Source of the DNA: Rhynchosporium graminicola
Taxonomy: Eukaryota > Ascomycota > Leotiomycetes > Helotiales > Ploettnerulaceae
DNA: 64,000 nucleotides
Reading direction: 5' to 3'
Assembly: GCA_900074885.1 (NCBI GenBank)
Contig: FJUW01000061.1
Location: forward strand, 400,130-464,129
Made by a program: the position numbers and the translations under genes. The stretch's first letter is position 1; each line of letters begins with the position of its first letter. The notes below the pieces were generated by a model. It was given only the letters and a program-made list of their open reading frames with translations, was not told the DNA's origin and searched no databases. This document shows, piece after piece, positions 1 to 11,870 of this stretch.

Positions 1-1
1 A

Positions 2-352
2 TTCAACACGGTCTCTTCCATTCTGGGCCATTCTGGGCCATTCTGGACTGAATTAGGACAACCAAGACTCGGTGCCTACCGGCTTGAGTCTGAAGATACT
101 TCTCGTGGGCGGAATAAAGTACAGTTTGACCGATCGCCCCAACACAAAACGACGGATCTCGCAACATGGTTCACCAATGAATACACTCTGCCACTACATG
201 GCTCGCTGGTCAACTTGAGAAAGTTTGCTGAGGGCGAACGTCATACAAGTTCAATGCGTGATCTTCCTCGAGCGGCAAATATTCTCCGATGGTGGTGGGT
301 GATATTATGTGGTATTCAACTAGCTTGCTTATCAACACAGCTATACAAATAA
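2..352 (+). CDS. C-terminal part of an unrecognised protein, cut by the window edge
   Basis: Reading from base 2, the frame stays open for 116 codons to TAA at 350-352, with no start inside the early part, as expected for a gene entering from the left. The C-terminal third has a Trp-rich hydrophobic stretch (WWWVILCGIQLACL) that could be a membrane segment just before the end. I recognise no family. A 116-codon open stretch can occur by chance, so coding status is uncertain. A second short frame (488-652, 55 codons from ATG) lies downstream, but nothing links the two. Confidence 0.3.
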   Translation, partial: FNTVSSILGHSGPFWTELGQPRLGAYRLESEDTSRGRNKVQFDRSPQHKTTDLATWFTNEYTLPLHGSLVNLRKFAEGERHTSSMRDLPRAANILRWWWVILCGIQLACLSTQLYK

Positions 353-1796
353 CTTCATCGTGATTTGAAGGATCTTCCCCTAACGCCAGTATTGCAAGTA
401 GATGTTCACCGATAGCTCTGGGCTACTATTCTGGGATTGGACCTGTAGGCGAGTTGGACGCTCCAAGGCCACCAAAGCTGTCTCTAGATGAGCTTTGATA
501 AAGCGTCACCTTTCAACCTAAACGACAGCGAAAAATGGGTCGTGATCATCCACTACACAGACTTCCTCCACGACGTTCCCAATGGCTTCGATACAGCTGC
601 TCCTCTCCGACTCCCTGCCGACTCGCTTTTGAATTATTCCACTTCTGAATAGCTTTCAGGCGAGTCTCTTGTATCCGGTGTATTTATCTCGGTGTATAAA
701 AAGCTACATTTCCTAGCATGGCGCGATGCAACGGAAGCAGACTCGTAAAGTTTAGCAGTGCACGTTGCTGTGGATAGCTTGAGATTTCTGCATAATACAT
801 TACAAACGTGCATAATATATTACAAACCCATGTTGCTAGCTTTTCTGGCTTTGTTGTACTTGACATATTTTGTAGGACTTCTTTTAGGGAACAGGAAGAC
901 TATAGAACGGATTTTGAGTTGGATTTCCTCATGTTTGACACGAGATTTCTATATCTAGGGCGTACAAGATAAGACTTAGGCATCTACGGGAATTGCTATT
1001 TACCTCCACATATTTACAGTTTCGACACATCTGGTTCATATCAATTGTCCCGAGTGATAATATGGCCGTCGAAACGATGTCCGTAATCCGCCAAACACTC
1101 GAATTGTCACGTTATTATTCTCCTCCTACTACATATCCACGTGTATTGGCCGCAGCTTGTTAGACAGTTTTTTCAGATAAACAGCTATTTACGTACCTCT
1201 TAGAAGTTTGATTTGACGTCAAGATCCGTACCCAAAAAGCAACTGTATATTAAATAATCACATGCCAAGATGCATTTTACAGCTTTGATTTGTTGCTCAT
1301 AAGAGCCATTATAGCCCCAAGTTTCATTCTGCAAAAGAAGTGCAGCAGCAGCTTCAGAGCTGATATCAGCACAATTTCCTATGATCAGCCGGAAGACCAA
1401 ATTACTCTTGATTTTCAACGCAAACTCGAGAATAATCAGGTCCCAGTAGTCTCATAGCTGCGTCGATTCTCGTCAGCGCTTTCAACAGGTGAATCAGTTT
1501 CGGGAGAACTACTTGACCTAACCGTAAGTTGTAGTTACAGTTGATCGAATCCAAGAAATGCACTAGTAACAGATAGTTCTATTTCTTTCGACTGACATAG
1601 CTGCTTAACTATTACTTCTATAATACCGGAAGGGAGGGAGCTTGAGATCACGGGTTTGTGTGACTTAGACCATGTAAATTCGACAACAACATTATAAGGG
1701 TCTTATATCGCTATACACCTCAAGTATCTCTTTCCACAGATCATAATTTTAGTTTGTTGAACGAGCCGAATCTAGAGCCTTAATTTGATGGTAACC

Positions 1797-1812
1797 CCCC
1801 CCCCCCCCCNCC
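1797..1812. repeat. Poly-C run with one undetermined base
   Basis: A homopolymer of C is interrupted by an N at 1810. The N is most likely a length ambiguity in the assembly rather than a biological signal. Confidence 0.9.
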
Positions 1813-3870
1813 ACGATTTCTTTCTCTTCTTTCTTCTGTACCTATCACGTGTAGGTGCCCTATAGGCCATAGTTATACCCGTTAGAGACCTCCGAACTAA
1901 CCGTATTTAGTCAGGTCAGGTCAGTCTTGCTACTACCTTCAATGGGTGATGTAGTTCTACGCTGGTAACTGAGCTGTCCCACCTGTTGAAAGCGCTGATT
2001 CTCGTCCTTAACGACCTCTCGTGGAATCTCCCGTGCGAATACCCTGGGGAATGCAAATGAGGGCAGCCTTGTAGACTGTATGTAGAAGCCCCCGACAGAA
2101 CTTTCAGTCACGGAGATGGAGTAGAGTGAGACCGACTAGTCTAAATCTCGAGCAGGATGTAGAAGGTGCAAGTGTGTAGCCAGTCACGTGGTGTTCGAAG
2201 ACATGTATTGGCCGCGATATACGAGGGCCGCATGCTCGACCAAAATTAATTTGAAAACAGAGCTCGGGGCGTGGAATGAATTGCGATTGGACGAAGCCAA
2301 TTTGCGGGCATTGTTCGCGTCACTCGTACACGGCTGGGCTATGATATCAATTATCTTTCACGAAGGCAAAAATCATTCCCCAGGGAAGTCTTCCCGCGGG
2401 GAGCTTCTGTCGGCCAGCACGAATCAGGGGTTGAGATTGATGAAGTCTCGGTCTGTATGCTGTGTGATGAAGCAGTCCAACTTACTTCAATGTTGACTTG
2501 AACTAGCCTTTGCGACTCTTCGACCACCGAAGAGATGTTTGTTTTGCCTGTATACGAGGAAATCGAAAGTCCGCTGGCAAACAAAGGCATTTTCACATAA
2601 TGTGGTTTCTGATAAGGCAGGCCACACATAGGAAGGACTTCGCTACTTGAGTTTACGAGATGCATTTTCCACGTAGTCTAAATATGGCTAGGTTGCAGCA
2701 AGGAAGTGCCATCAACCTGTTCCCTGCATGCAAACCAAGTTAACTTGTGATTACGGAGTAGATCACCATCCACGCAAGCCGAATGGAACATCTTTGCCAC
2801 TTACTTTGTTAACATTTCTGTCAAGATTAAGGAGATCGCGCTTGACGGGAAAGAAGAGATTCGGTATGAATGCGTTTAAGATATGTGTTGGTTCCATGGC
2901 CGCCGTTGCAATCGAACATTCAGGCGTAAGGGTATAGGCCACACGCCACACTCACATGTCGCACCCTAAACTAGTAGGTCTCGAAAGAATCAAGCAAGAA
3001 TGCTATCGCTGTAGTAGGATTGCTACCTCACTTAAATGCTTTCGCATATCCTCTGGTGGAAGTGGCAGGTTGGCATGGTATAGGAGTAGTTCAATTCGAG
3101 CGCTGTTGTGCCTTATTGCCCCATGCCCGAATAATAGGTTTCATGGCATGTCTTCCGACTTACGAGGTCAACACTCCATATTCCTCCACGTCGGAACGCT
3201 TGATTTTCTGGGGATGCTCAGCAGTCTCCGCCGCATCGGAGGAAGGATGATCATGGGGAACCTCGACTTGGTTGGTCATCGAATCGTTGGGTTCGCCTCC
3301 CCGCAGACAACCTCTCTAATCCACCCAATTGTGTCTGGGGAGGGAGTGCGTAACTAACGATTACTTCGTACTTTCGTATATCTCGGCAACTTTCTTCTCG
3401 GACATGCCCCGAGTCCGGGCCCCGGGAAGATTTCTCTAACAGACTTCGATATCTCCAGTTTTCAGAACATAGTCCAATTCGTGGAAAATCTTCCCCCGGA
3501 CGGACAAATTTAGTGGGAGGTGTAATGATACGCAGGGCTGTCTCTACCAGATTTCTACCACCTTAATTTAGGACCACAATTTACGTAGCTTTGAAGCTCA
3601 AGTCCGATTTTGATTACCCTTCAATTTTTAATTTCCTTGCCATCCAGCACAAAGTCTAATGCTTGATCTGATGTGTAATTAAGTTCAAGGTATTTGGAAA
3701 AGACCCACTCTTACTTCTACAGTAATGCGCACTGGATAATGTTGAACGCTCCACCCACTGCATTGCCTTCTATCTAGCCCCGAGCCCTTACCAAATGATA
3801 CCAGCGATCCGACACGGTCATCCCAAGTCTCCAACATATGACCCAGCATCTTTGATTCGAGGAACAATTC

Positions 3871-4108
3871 GTGGGGTCACATCATGGCTGGGGAGACGCG
3901 GAAGAGGCGCCTTGGCCACTTGGTAGACTCGCGGGGTAACCAGTCAGAATTCACTGGATCTTAACAAACGCATACTCGATCCCTGTTCGCTGTTCACCTG
4001 CATGGGGTAGTGGGGAGCCTCCTTGTCGGTGAAGGTCAAGGGTTAAAAGTATCGTAGATTACTATTGATAAGGTACTCCGTATATGAAGGAGAGCCGACC
4101 CCGTGGGG
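3871..4108 (+). promoter_or_regulatory. Cluster of five CreA/Mig1-type SYGGRG sites upstream of the sugar transporter
   Basis: Five matches to the carbon-catabolite repressor consensus SYGGRG lie on the plus strand: GTGGGG 3871-3876, CTGGGG 3888-3893, GCGGGG 3931-3936, GTGGGG 4010-4015 and GTGGGG 4103-4108. About 0.5 would be expected by chance in 240 bp on one strand. They end 112 bp before the transporter start codon. CreA-type repression of sugar transporters is well known in ascomycetes; binding here is inferred. Confidence 0.45.
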
Positions 4109-4219
4109 TAAAGGTTTAAGTCTTTTGTTGAAATTACATCTGCGGAAAAGTTGACGACCATTTCTTAACCATACACACTCTTTCAACTGGTCTGATACGA
4201 ACGTGAAGATATCGCAAAT

Positions 4220-6193
4220 ATGGGGCTCCTCAATAAGATTGTGAAGAATGATGCTATGAAAACGTTAGTCACCAGAAGGAGGCAATGTTACACTGAGCTG
4301 GCATATTGACTGGTGCTTCACAGTGATCCGCCTGAGATCTACGGATGGAGAGTCTGGGTCTTAGCCGTAGCAGGTGGCTTTGGTGGTATGCTCTTCGGTT
4401 GGGATGTTGGTGCCATTGGAGGCATCATGGTACGTCTCCTTCTCGTTTCTCAATTCTTTCGCAAGCAGGTGTGCTGGAACGAGGTCTACAGGGAGCGGAC
4501 TCGTTCGATTGATGAAGATGCATAACTAAACGATTTTAGGTTATGCCGCAATTTATTAAGACATTTGGTCTTCCTCATACCGAGTCCGCTGCGGATAAGA
4601 AGGCAGTTGCGAACACTGTCAGTAACGTCGTGTCAATTCTCCAAGCCGGATGCTTTTTGGGTGCCTTGGCTGCCTTCTATACAGCTGATAAGTGGGGGAG
4701 AAGAGTAAGATTGGAATCTTATGATGCTGCGCTGCTCGAATGTTAATACGTGTCTAGCCTTCTCTCATGTGTGCTGCTACGTTTGCTATTATCGGTATCG
4801 CAGTTCAAGCTGGCTCCTCAGGAGAAATCGCAGCTCTATACGTCGGACGATTCATCGCTGGTATCGGTGTCGGTTCCGCATCCATGTTGACCCCCCTATA
4901 TGTTTCCGAGAATGCCCCTCGATCGATCCGTGGTGGAATGACCGGTATCTACCAACTGAACGTGACACTTGGCATCATGTTATCCTTCTGGGTCAATTAC
5001 GGATCCCTGGAGCACAGCAAAGGAGATGCCATCTGGCAGGTTCCATTGGCCTTACAGATGCTTCCCGCAGCCTGCCTGCTGATTGGTGTAGCTCTCTGTA
5101 ATGAATCCCCTCGCTTCCTCGCTAAGCAGGACAATTGGGAGAGAGCTACTGCGGTCCTAACAACGCTGAGAAATCTTCCAGCTGATCACCCGTATCTGAA
5201 AATGGAACTTGATGATATGCATGAGCAGCTTGACACTGAAAGACGTCTTATCGGCGGTGCCTCGTTCATGGACCTTCAGCGCGAAATGTGGCTTGTTCCA
5301 GTCAACCGAAAGCGCGCCCTCATTTCTATCGGATTGATGATCTGTCAACAAATGACCGGAACCAACGCCATTAATTACGTTAGTACATCTTGTGTCACTA
5401 AGTGAAGTACCTCGTCTTACGATCTCTGACATTTGGCAGTATGCTCCTCAAATTTTCAAGAACTTGGGAATCGTAGGCCCAAGCACTGGACTTTTCGCCA
5501 CCGGAATTTATGGTATCGTCAAGGTCTGCGCGTGTTCCGTCTTCCTTATCTTTGTAGCCGACTCCTTGGGAAGAAGGTACTCTCTACTCTGGACATCTAT
5601 TGCCCAGAGTTCCTGTATGTTCCTCATTGGCACCTATGTCCTTACGCAGCCACCTAAAGCTGGTACTCCTATCTCTGCATATGGATATGTCTCCCTCGTC
5701 TGTAAGTCATCACACCTGCACAACTGCAACCTCGTGCCACATACTGACGATCATCCTAGGCATCTTTCTGTTCGCAGCGATTTTCCAATTCGGCTGGGGT
5801 CCCGTCTGCTGGATTCTTGTCTCCGAAATTCCTACCGCCCGTCTACGTGCCATGAACGTAGCCATCGCCGCAGCCGTCCAATGGTTATTCAACTTCGTCG
5901 TCGCCCAAGCTGTTCCCCGTATGTTGGTCAATGTCGGAGCACACGGATTCGGAACCTACTACATCTTCGGCTCTTTCTGTTTCTCTATGTTCTTTTTCGT
6001 ATGGTTCTTCATCCCCGAGACCAAGGGTGTTTCTTTAGAGAAGATGGATGCGCTCTTTGGTGCTGTTGAAAGTGCCAAGTATGACGAGGAGGACACTGCT
6101 CCAAGTACGAGAGATGATAAGCAGCAGATCCATGAGACGACCGAGGATGCTTTTGCCGATCACAAGCAGCAGTCTTACTTCGGGCCTAAGTAG
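4220..6193 (+). CDS. MFS sugar (hexose/quinate-type) transporter, six exons
   Basis: Major facilitator superfamily transporter that would carry a sugar or related polyol/quinate across the plasma membrane, probably by proton symport. Exons are 4220-4263, 4324-4429, 4540-4704, 4758-5378, 5440-5701 and 5760-6193; all five introns (53-110 bp) are GT-AG and the phases join into 543 residues, normal for the family. Visible signatures are an N-terminal [13 protein letters not shown] helix, KWGRR at the loop 2-3 position (about residues 101-105), NESPRFL in the central loop, LGRR after the sixth segment, and PETKG near the C-terminus, followed by an acidic, Gln-rich cytosolic tail. The start was chosen because exon 1 ([11 protein letters not shown]...) splices in phase to TDPPEIYGW. 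The substrate cannot be told from sequence; quinate permease-like or hexose transporters fit best. No disabling changes were seen. Confidence 0.95.
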
Positions 6194-6930
6194 TCTGAGG
6201 TATGGTTCTGAAATTCGGGTTTCACGCAGTTGGTTCGGAATCACGATCACATCAATCAGAATCTGTCAGTAATCGTAGTCCTATATCTGTTTGTCTATAC
6301 TACAGGATCGGTGGATGGGCGGGTAATTTTAAATTCTCCTGAGCTGGCGTAGACCATTGTAGGTAATGCAATTATTTCATTTACATCTCATTGTCCTGAA
6401 TGTGAAAAGAGCTCGTTTTCGCTCCTTCTAATTATGTGAACTTCCAAGTCACGAAGCTGTCCGACGCTGTGGCTGATCCGGCTGATACACAAGTGAAGCT
6501 CTGAATCCCTGTACAACGCTTACATCAAGCACAAGCTTCTTAGTGCCCATGCACTCCAACCATTTCCGGACATAGTAATCCATGCGTACAATTGAGATAG
6601 TGCACATGCAATCGCGCGTTGCGGCTTGGATCGGGTCTTGGTGGAGAAATCCACTACACCCAGTTGTCTTGATTAGTAGCAAAATCAGAGATATCTTGAT
6701 GGAAATCACCGAGGATCGAATGACAAAAGGTAATGCGACGAATGAATCTGCTATCGAGAACTGGAGGTAGGTACCATCTCCTATATCACGCCAAAAGCCC
6801 TAAAGTGGAGCACATAAAACGTGACCGCACGCCAAGATGGAGCACAGTTGCCGCAAAATCTGGCCGTCATATAGCAAATAATATTCTAAATAAGGCCCCC
6901 TTCACAATCCAACCACCTGATTGGATATCC
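6194..6930. other. Intergenic region between transporter and tRNA
   Basis: It contains the transporter 3' UTR and the 5' flank of the tRNA. Short overlapping frames (under 90 codons) are present but none is convincing. Confidence 0.5.
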
Positions 6931-7011
6931 GGCGCTTTGGCGGAGTGGTTAACGCGGCAGCCTGCTAAGCTGCTTCCTTCGGGAGCGTGTGTTCGAATCA
7001 CACAGGCGTCG
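6931..7011 (+). tRNA. tRNA-Ser, anticodon GCT
   Basis: A full cloverleaf can be drawn. The acceptor stem GGCGCTT pairs with AGGCGTC (two G-U pairs), followed by discriminator G at 7011. The D arm is GCG/CGC around GAGTGGTTAA. The anticodon stem GCAGC/GCTGC encloses loop CTGCTAA, giving anticodon GCT. A long variable arm (TCC-TTCG-GGA) is typical of tRNA-Ser. The T arm is GTGTG-TTCGAAT-CACAC. There is no intron. It decodes AGC/AGT codons. Confidence 0.96.
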
Positions 7012-7032
7012 AAGGCTGACATACTTTTGCCA

Positions 7033-7039
7033 TTTTTTT
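7033..7039 (+). terminator. RNA polymerase III terminator of the tRNA-Ser gene
   Basis: A run of seven T residues begins 22 bp after the tRNA; a weaker TTTT at 7025-7028 precedes it. T runs in the non-template strand terminate Pol III. Confidence 0.8.
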
Positions 7040-9158
7040 GTCCCCTCAGACTTCTCCATCTGCGTCTTTTCCGCTAAGCGATAAAATGATATATCCATTT
7101 TCTCCTCTTTTTGTCCTCCCTCTCTTTATTTGTATGTTGCCCTGAGGAGACCTAATGCTTATTATTCCTTTTCGTTCATGTCATATATTTACGCAATTAC
7201 AATACTATTGATATCATGGATGTCTCAGAAAAAAGAAGCCAGCAGCATCCTTCGTGATTGAAGACATCATAAAAATTACTGCGAAGTTGATTGGTTCAAC
7301 GGCATGACATTAATGACATTTGAGACTAGCAGCTTTTGGATATATAGAAGCTCAATTTGAAGTATTGTCAAAGGTGCTACACATCCACATGGACGCTTCT
7401 TCTTTGGCAGCTATGTGTCTGGCTATCAAACGGCGGAACGTGAACGTGAGATTTCAACAAATATTGAGTGTTTCAGCTGAATCTTGGCGGATAAACGATA
7501 GATTTAGAGGATCTAAACAAAAAAAATAAAGATTTTCTTACAAGTTTCACTGAAATGATCCTTTTAATTAGGGGGTTCAAATGCGAAGAGCCATCCATAG
7601 CTTTTCATGTATATCCCAACCAGAATTCTACTCAAATCCCGAAAGTTGGAGAACTTTATTATGAAGCTCTCCGCATAGCTATTACCATGAGCATGCTCTT
7701 TCTCATCTGTTGAGCAGCTCTCGCCTTATTTTTGATTACTACCTTACCTTCTACGCAGTAGTGACTCATCTGTGACCGTAGATTTCTCACCATGTCTTTA
7801 ATTAGGGCGCATTCGATTCAGCATAATTCATTTAAAGAAATTCGGTATTTAAAGTTGTTAGTTTCCTTAAAGCAGTCGTATGAAACATTTTTTTAGTAAA
7901 GATTCTGAAGCATAGTCGTATATTCCGATCACGAGACAATCGTTGGATTTCTATGGCTTATTTTCAGCTACTTTCAATGAAATTAATTACAAGTCATCTC
8001 TATCACGGAACTAAGCGCGGATTCATATGTACTCTGCCGAAATGATTGTGAGTGCCCAGGCTCTTTTCATTCTTTTATGGGCAAGACCTAGGCAGCTAGT
8101 GTCCCTGGCGAAACTAGAAGAAATGTCCAAGAACACAATCTCAGCATAGTTTACTCTTGCTGCCCAAGAAGAGAAGTCCTAGAGAGATAAGGCGCTAAGC
8201 CCTATCACAGAGGCAAACATTGCGTGGGTTGGTTTGCATCTATCACACATGACTGGCTCCTTGCATTGTTGGTTAATCCTTGCATCGTAAGTGGCAAGCA
8301 AAGATAACAGGTGCGTTTTTCTATAATCAATTAGCTGTTGTTGGCAGGGTATATGTTCAAAAAATTGATTTTAATAAATTGATTATTCGAATGATATACG
8401 CCTTAGCAAATAAATATTCGCTAAAGTGATTACGTACATTGAGAGAAGGCAATTCAAAATCATAATCAAACTGATAATTCAAAGATCATTCAAATATAGA
8501 GTGATATATGCATACCCCTCGGAGTCCTAGTATCAAGATTCGATCTAACCCACTTAATCGTTTCTAAAAAAAGCTCTTACAATATCAAATCATTTCTCAA
8601 TACCGGTCGAAACTCGCTTCACCTGATCGTCTGGAAGCTCTGTCTTAGCTGTATCTATTTAGTCGCTTTTTGTTCTTTTTATATAATTAAGGATATCCTC
8701 TATTGAATAACGAGATTTAGAAAATGACTCTATTCTATTATCTGATATTACCAAGTGTTCCTCTTGTAATACCTTTTTCTTCTTAAAGGTAATTATGTAT
8801 ATAATTAATTAGTATAGAACCTATATATTTCTTTTTCTAACTTAATATTAAACCAACTAGAAACATTTACCTATATTTAATAATAATCGCTAAGGTGAAT
8901 AATTATTCTCTTTAGTGTTTATACTCGTTAAAGAGCCTGATTCTGAATTAATTCAAAACCAGTCAAATTACTCAATATAGTATTCGAATAGAAATAAATT
9001 TGCCATGCCCGGGTTGTTGGTTGCAATATTGATTATTTGGCTGCCCGCACATATTTAGCAAATCTGTGTCTGGTTCACTTACAAATCCTTCACTTCGCGA
9101 TAACCATCATCAAGAATGTTCTGCCAAAAATACTTCAAGAAAATCAATTATTTGCTCT
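7040..9158. other. A+T-rich intergenic region without recognisable genes
   Basis: No frame above about 70 codons looks coding. The part from about 8330 to 9010 is especially A+T-rich with many short ATT/AAT tracts and could be an old, mutated mobile-element remnant, but no clear terminal repeats or protein motifs were found. Confidence 0.4.
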
Positions 9159-10433
9159 TCATTCTGTTTCGTCCTCTTTCTCATAAATCTGATAGCGAGT
9201 TCGATAAATATGAAATAGTAATTGAAAGATCTCTATATATTCATGTCCAGACAATGCTCTTGCGGTACTCCTTTTCCGCCTCAAAAACTGTCTCTCCCTC
9301 ATCCTCGTAAGCAGATCAGATCCGGACCTGATCTGCAGCTTTTCCAAGTCAAAACAACCAAAGATGATCTCTTTAGAGCACAAGGGTCGAAGTTGATGGC
9401 TGCACATTTCACAGAGAAACCCTTCTTTCACTGACACAAAATCTGGGCCGGACGATGTTGCGCTTTCACACACTTCTCTTGCGCTATGTTCATCGATATT
9501 GCTAACGACGACGTCTGAGTAGTCACAGGCGGTTCGCTTTGAGATGGTCGTGTGGTCCACAATTGGCTGATGGCGCTTTCTCATCCCGTACTTCGTTTTC
9601 GTGGCATCAAGACCCGCGTCATGCATCTTCCACAATTTCATTGACTGATCAAGAGTAGGCTCCACGCCTGGAACCGGATCACATCTGTTGATGCCTTCGG
9701 TCTGTGACTCGGCAGGGTCGATGTCTATACCGTTGGCATCTATCGCAGGTGGTGTTTGGAACGCTGGGATACAGCTGAAAGCTGTAAATGGTCTCTCCAT
9801 ATAGCGATGTTGCCGTGGTTTACATTTGCACAATGTGTCCGGAGTGGTGTTGTATTGATATGCCCGTGCCTATGCTTCAGCTGTTCCTGAACTCAAGAAG
9901 TCTGTCAAGTGAAGGCCAAGACCAGAGGGAAATCGACCATCGTCACTGATCCAGATATATGACGGCCGCACACCTCCTCCCATCATTGATTGCATAGAAG
10001 GATACCAGAATGCTCCACAGGCCTTTGCTAATTCACCATTGCAGGTTCAGTATTCTCCGTTAGGGCCAGTGACGGCAAGATACGAAAGACAGAAAGCGTC
10101 TCCACCAAAAGCGGAGATGGCTATTTATTCTGACGTCTTGTTGTTTCCATCATCGTATGGCTTGACTGCGATAGTTGATGGTTTCCCGGACTTGAGTTTT
10201 CCATTTCTCTCGCCAGATTTGAAGCCGATGCGGAAGCCATTAGCATCAAAAAGAGCAATGTTGGGGCAGTGTCCCCCTATTTGATCAGCCTCATCAAAAA
10301 TTTGAGGTTCACCAGTCCAAGTGTCAAGGTAACAGTGGTAGTCGTGGGCGTCGTTGCTGGGAAGAAGTCTTTGAGGAAGTGGAATGGTCATGATACCCGT
10401 GATGCCAATCATTATTGCATTGAGGACTGCCAT
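9159..10433 (-). pseudogene. Broken gene for a secreted Cys-containing protein (three in-frame stops)
   Basis: One minus-strand frame of 425 codons runs from ATG at 10433 to a stop at 9159, interrupted by only three nonsense codons and no frameshift: TAA 10127-10125, TGA 10049-10047 and TAG 9872-9870. The N-terminus (MAVLNAIMIGITGIM...) looks like a signal peptide. Parts of the translation (GGDAFCLSYLAVTGPNGEY; CGAFWYPSM; HSAREVCESATSSGPDFVS; GCFDLEKLQIR) resemble, from memory, a large family of uncharacterised secreted proteins of plant-associated ascomycetes that has this order of blocks. The same frame before and after each stop carries family-like sequence, so this is one decayed gene rather than several. 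TGA for TGG and TAG for CAG would fit C:G to T:A mutation; the TAA would need a different change. An upstream ATG at 10490 is in frame but would bury the signal peptide. Confidence 0.75.
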
Positions 10434-10490
10434 GATATATCTTGGATTTTTGTGTTTGAGACGAGATGCAGAGGTGTGATTTCTCTTCAA

Positions 10491-11870
10491 AAAGCTTAGA
10501 AAATTGCGTATCCTGCCAAGTTTGTCTGGATGAAGAAGGTATGAATGCTCTGAAGAATGAGTATCACCAATCTGTGAATCGATCTCGAGGCTTTATATAT
10601 GAAGAAATTGGCGATTCTATAGGTCAGGCGCCTCACTTGATACCCAGACGGCCCTCAAGATGGGCATGTGTCTTTAGGACGCGCGATTTGATTTACGTAG
10701 GATTCCAAGAATAGTGGCCGCTCCTGCCTGCAGTTATCTCTTGGGTATTTTTGCTGCGGCCACTTGCGACCAACCGCCTCCTCCAACCTAAAAACCTTGC
10801 CATAATAGTAAGGTGGCTCATTATCCCCATTGTTGTAGCATTTCTTCCAGGCAGCATACATCAGGAAGATCACGCAACGTTATGAAATCTAGAGTAGGCA
10901 TCATACCGGCATGGTATATTAGTCAAGCGTTGCAACCCCAAGGCGCACTTTTTGATTTGCAAAATCTACTGGATTCCAGTTAAATTGTTTGAGTCTTCAG
11001 TTTAGTTGCTCTCAAGTTGAAATTTTGTCCTATTCTTAGTATATCAGCCTTCATGCGGCCTAGTTGGCAGTCCCTACTGTCCGTTTTGCGCGCTGAGTTG
11101 GTACATGTTGGTTGCCATTCTCAGCATGAGTTTCCCTTGAGAAGCCCAACACGCAAGTAACTTTCGTCCTATTCGATTTTATGTCGTGGCCAGAACTATA
11201 ACAATGATAGATAAACTGTATGACAGGCTGTTCAGCATGATTTGAAACCCGCTTGTGGATTACTTCGAAGAATTTTGTTGCTTTGTTGACTATTCATGAC
11301 GTCCGAGGGACACTCGGGTACTACAGTTATTTTAAGACGTTGGAGAAAGTACAGTTTTTCTAGCTGCCAACATCATGAGATTTTGATACGAGGATTTGGA
11401 ACCTAGCGTGCCTTGCACATCTTGATGATAGTTCGAAGACGACTTGTAGGCCTGGTTTGATTCGAGGCGGATTCTGCCGTGATCTCCCTCTTTCGATATC
11501 GGTGGGAAGCAAAAGAACACGCTTCTCGACACAGGCACTCAGCCCACCAAAGATGCTATTTATATGTATTATTGTTGAAATCATGGTAGTGGAAGGCTGC
11601 TATAGATATTTTTAATCCTACAGGCTGTTGTTGGATATACTGGTGGTGGAAATACTATGCTGAGTTTGTGGACAGCTTGCACAATCATCATAGCTAATAT
11701 GTAGTATAAACAGTACTGAGTATAAAGGGGCATGCTCTCGCAGCTTTAAAGAATCATTATATCATCATACAGTCATATCAGTACTACTACATTATTCTGT
11801 TCAGAATATACTGCAATTCTACTTGGTACATCACCAATCATATAAAGCTCCCCTAGGAAGTACGACCGAA
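10491..11870. other. Intergenic region, no convincing gene
   Basis: Short overlapping frames at 10655-10873 and 11332-11584 (minus) do not resemble known proteins. TATA-like sequences (GTATAAA near 11703 and 11720) precede the hypothetical gene that starts at 11871. Confidence 0.4.

Larger units (their letters stand above)
353..4219. other. Gene-poor stretch without a convincing gene
   Basis: Only short frames are present (the longest about 130 codons at 2956-3357), they overlap each other in different frames, and none resembles a family I know. A 55-codon ATG frame lies at 488-652. A poly-C run containing one undetermined base sits at 1797-1812. The last 350 bp before the sugar transporter holds a cluster of GC-box-like sites described separately. 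Confidence 0.5.

Noticed and set aside
2956..3357. 133-codon frame as a gene
   Set aside because: An overlapping 76-codon frame looks equally good; neither has motifs, signal peptide or intron support.
4313..4525. Transporter start within the frame at 4313
   Set aside because: That frame begins inside intron 1; ATG at 4220 with splice 4263/4324 gives a proper cytosolic N-terminus.
8321..9045. Possible degenerate inverted repeat (ATAATCAAT at both ends) suggesting a DNA transposon
   Set aside because: Similarity between the ends is short and A+T-rich, with no clear target duplication; chance is a sufficient explanation.
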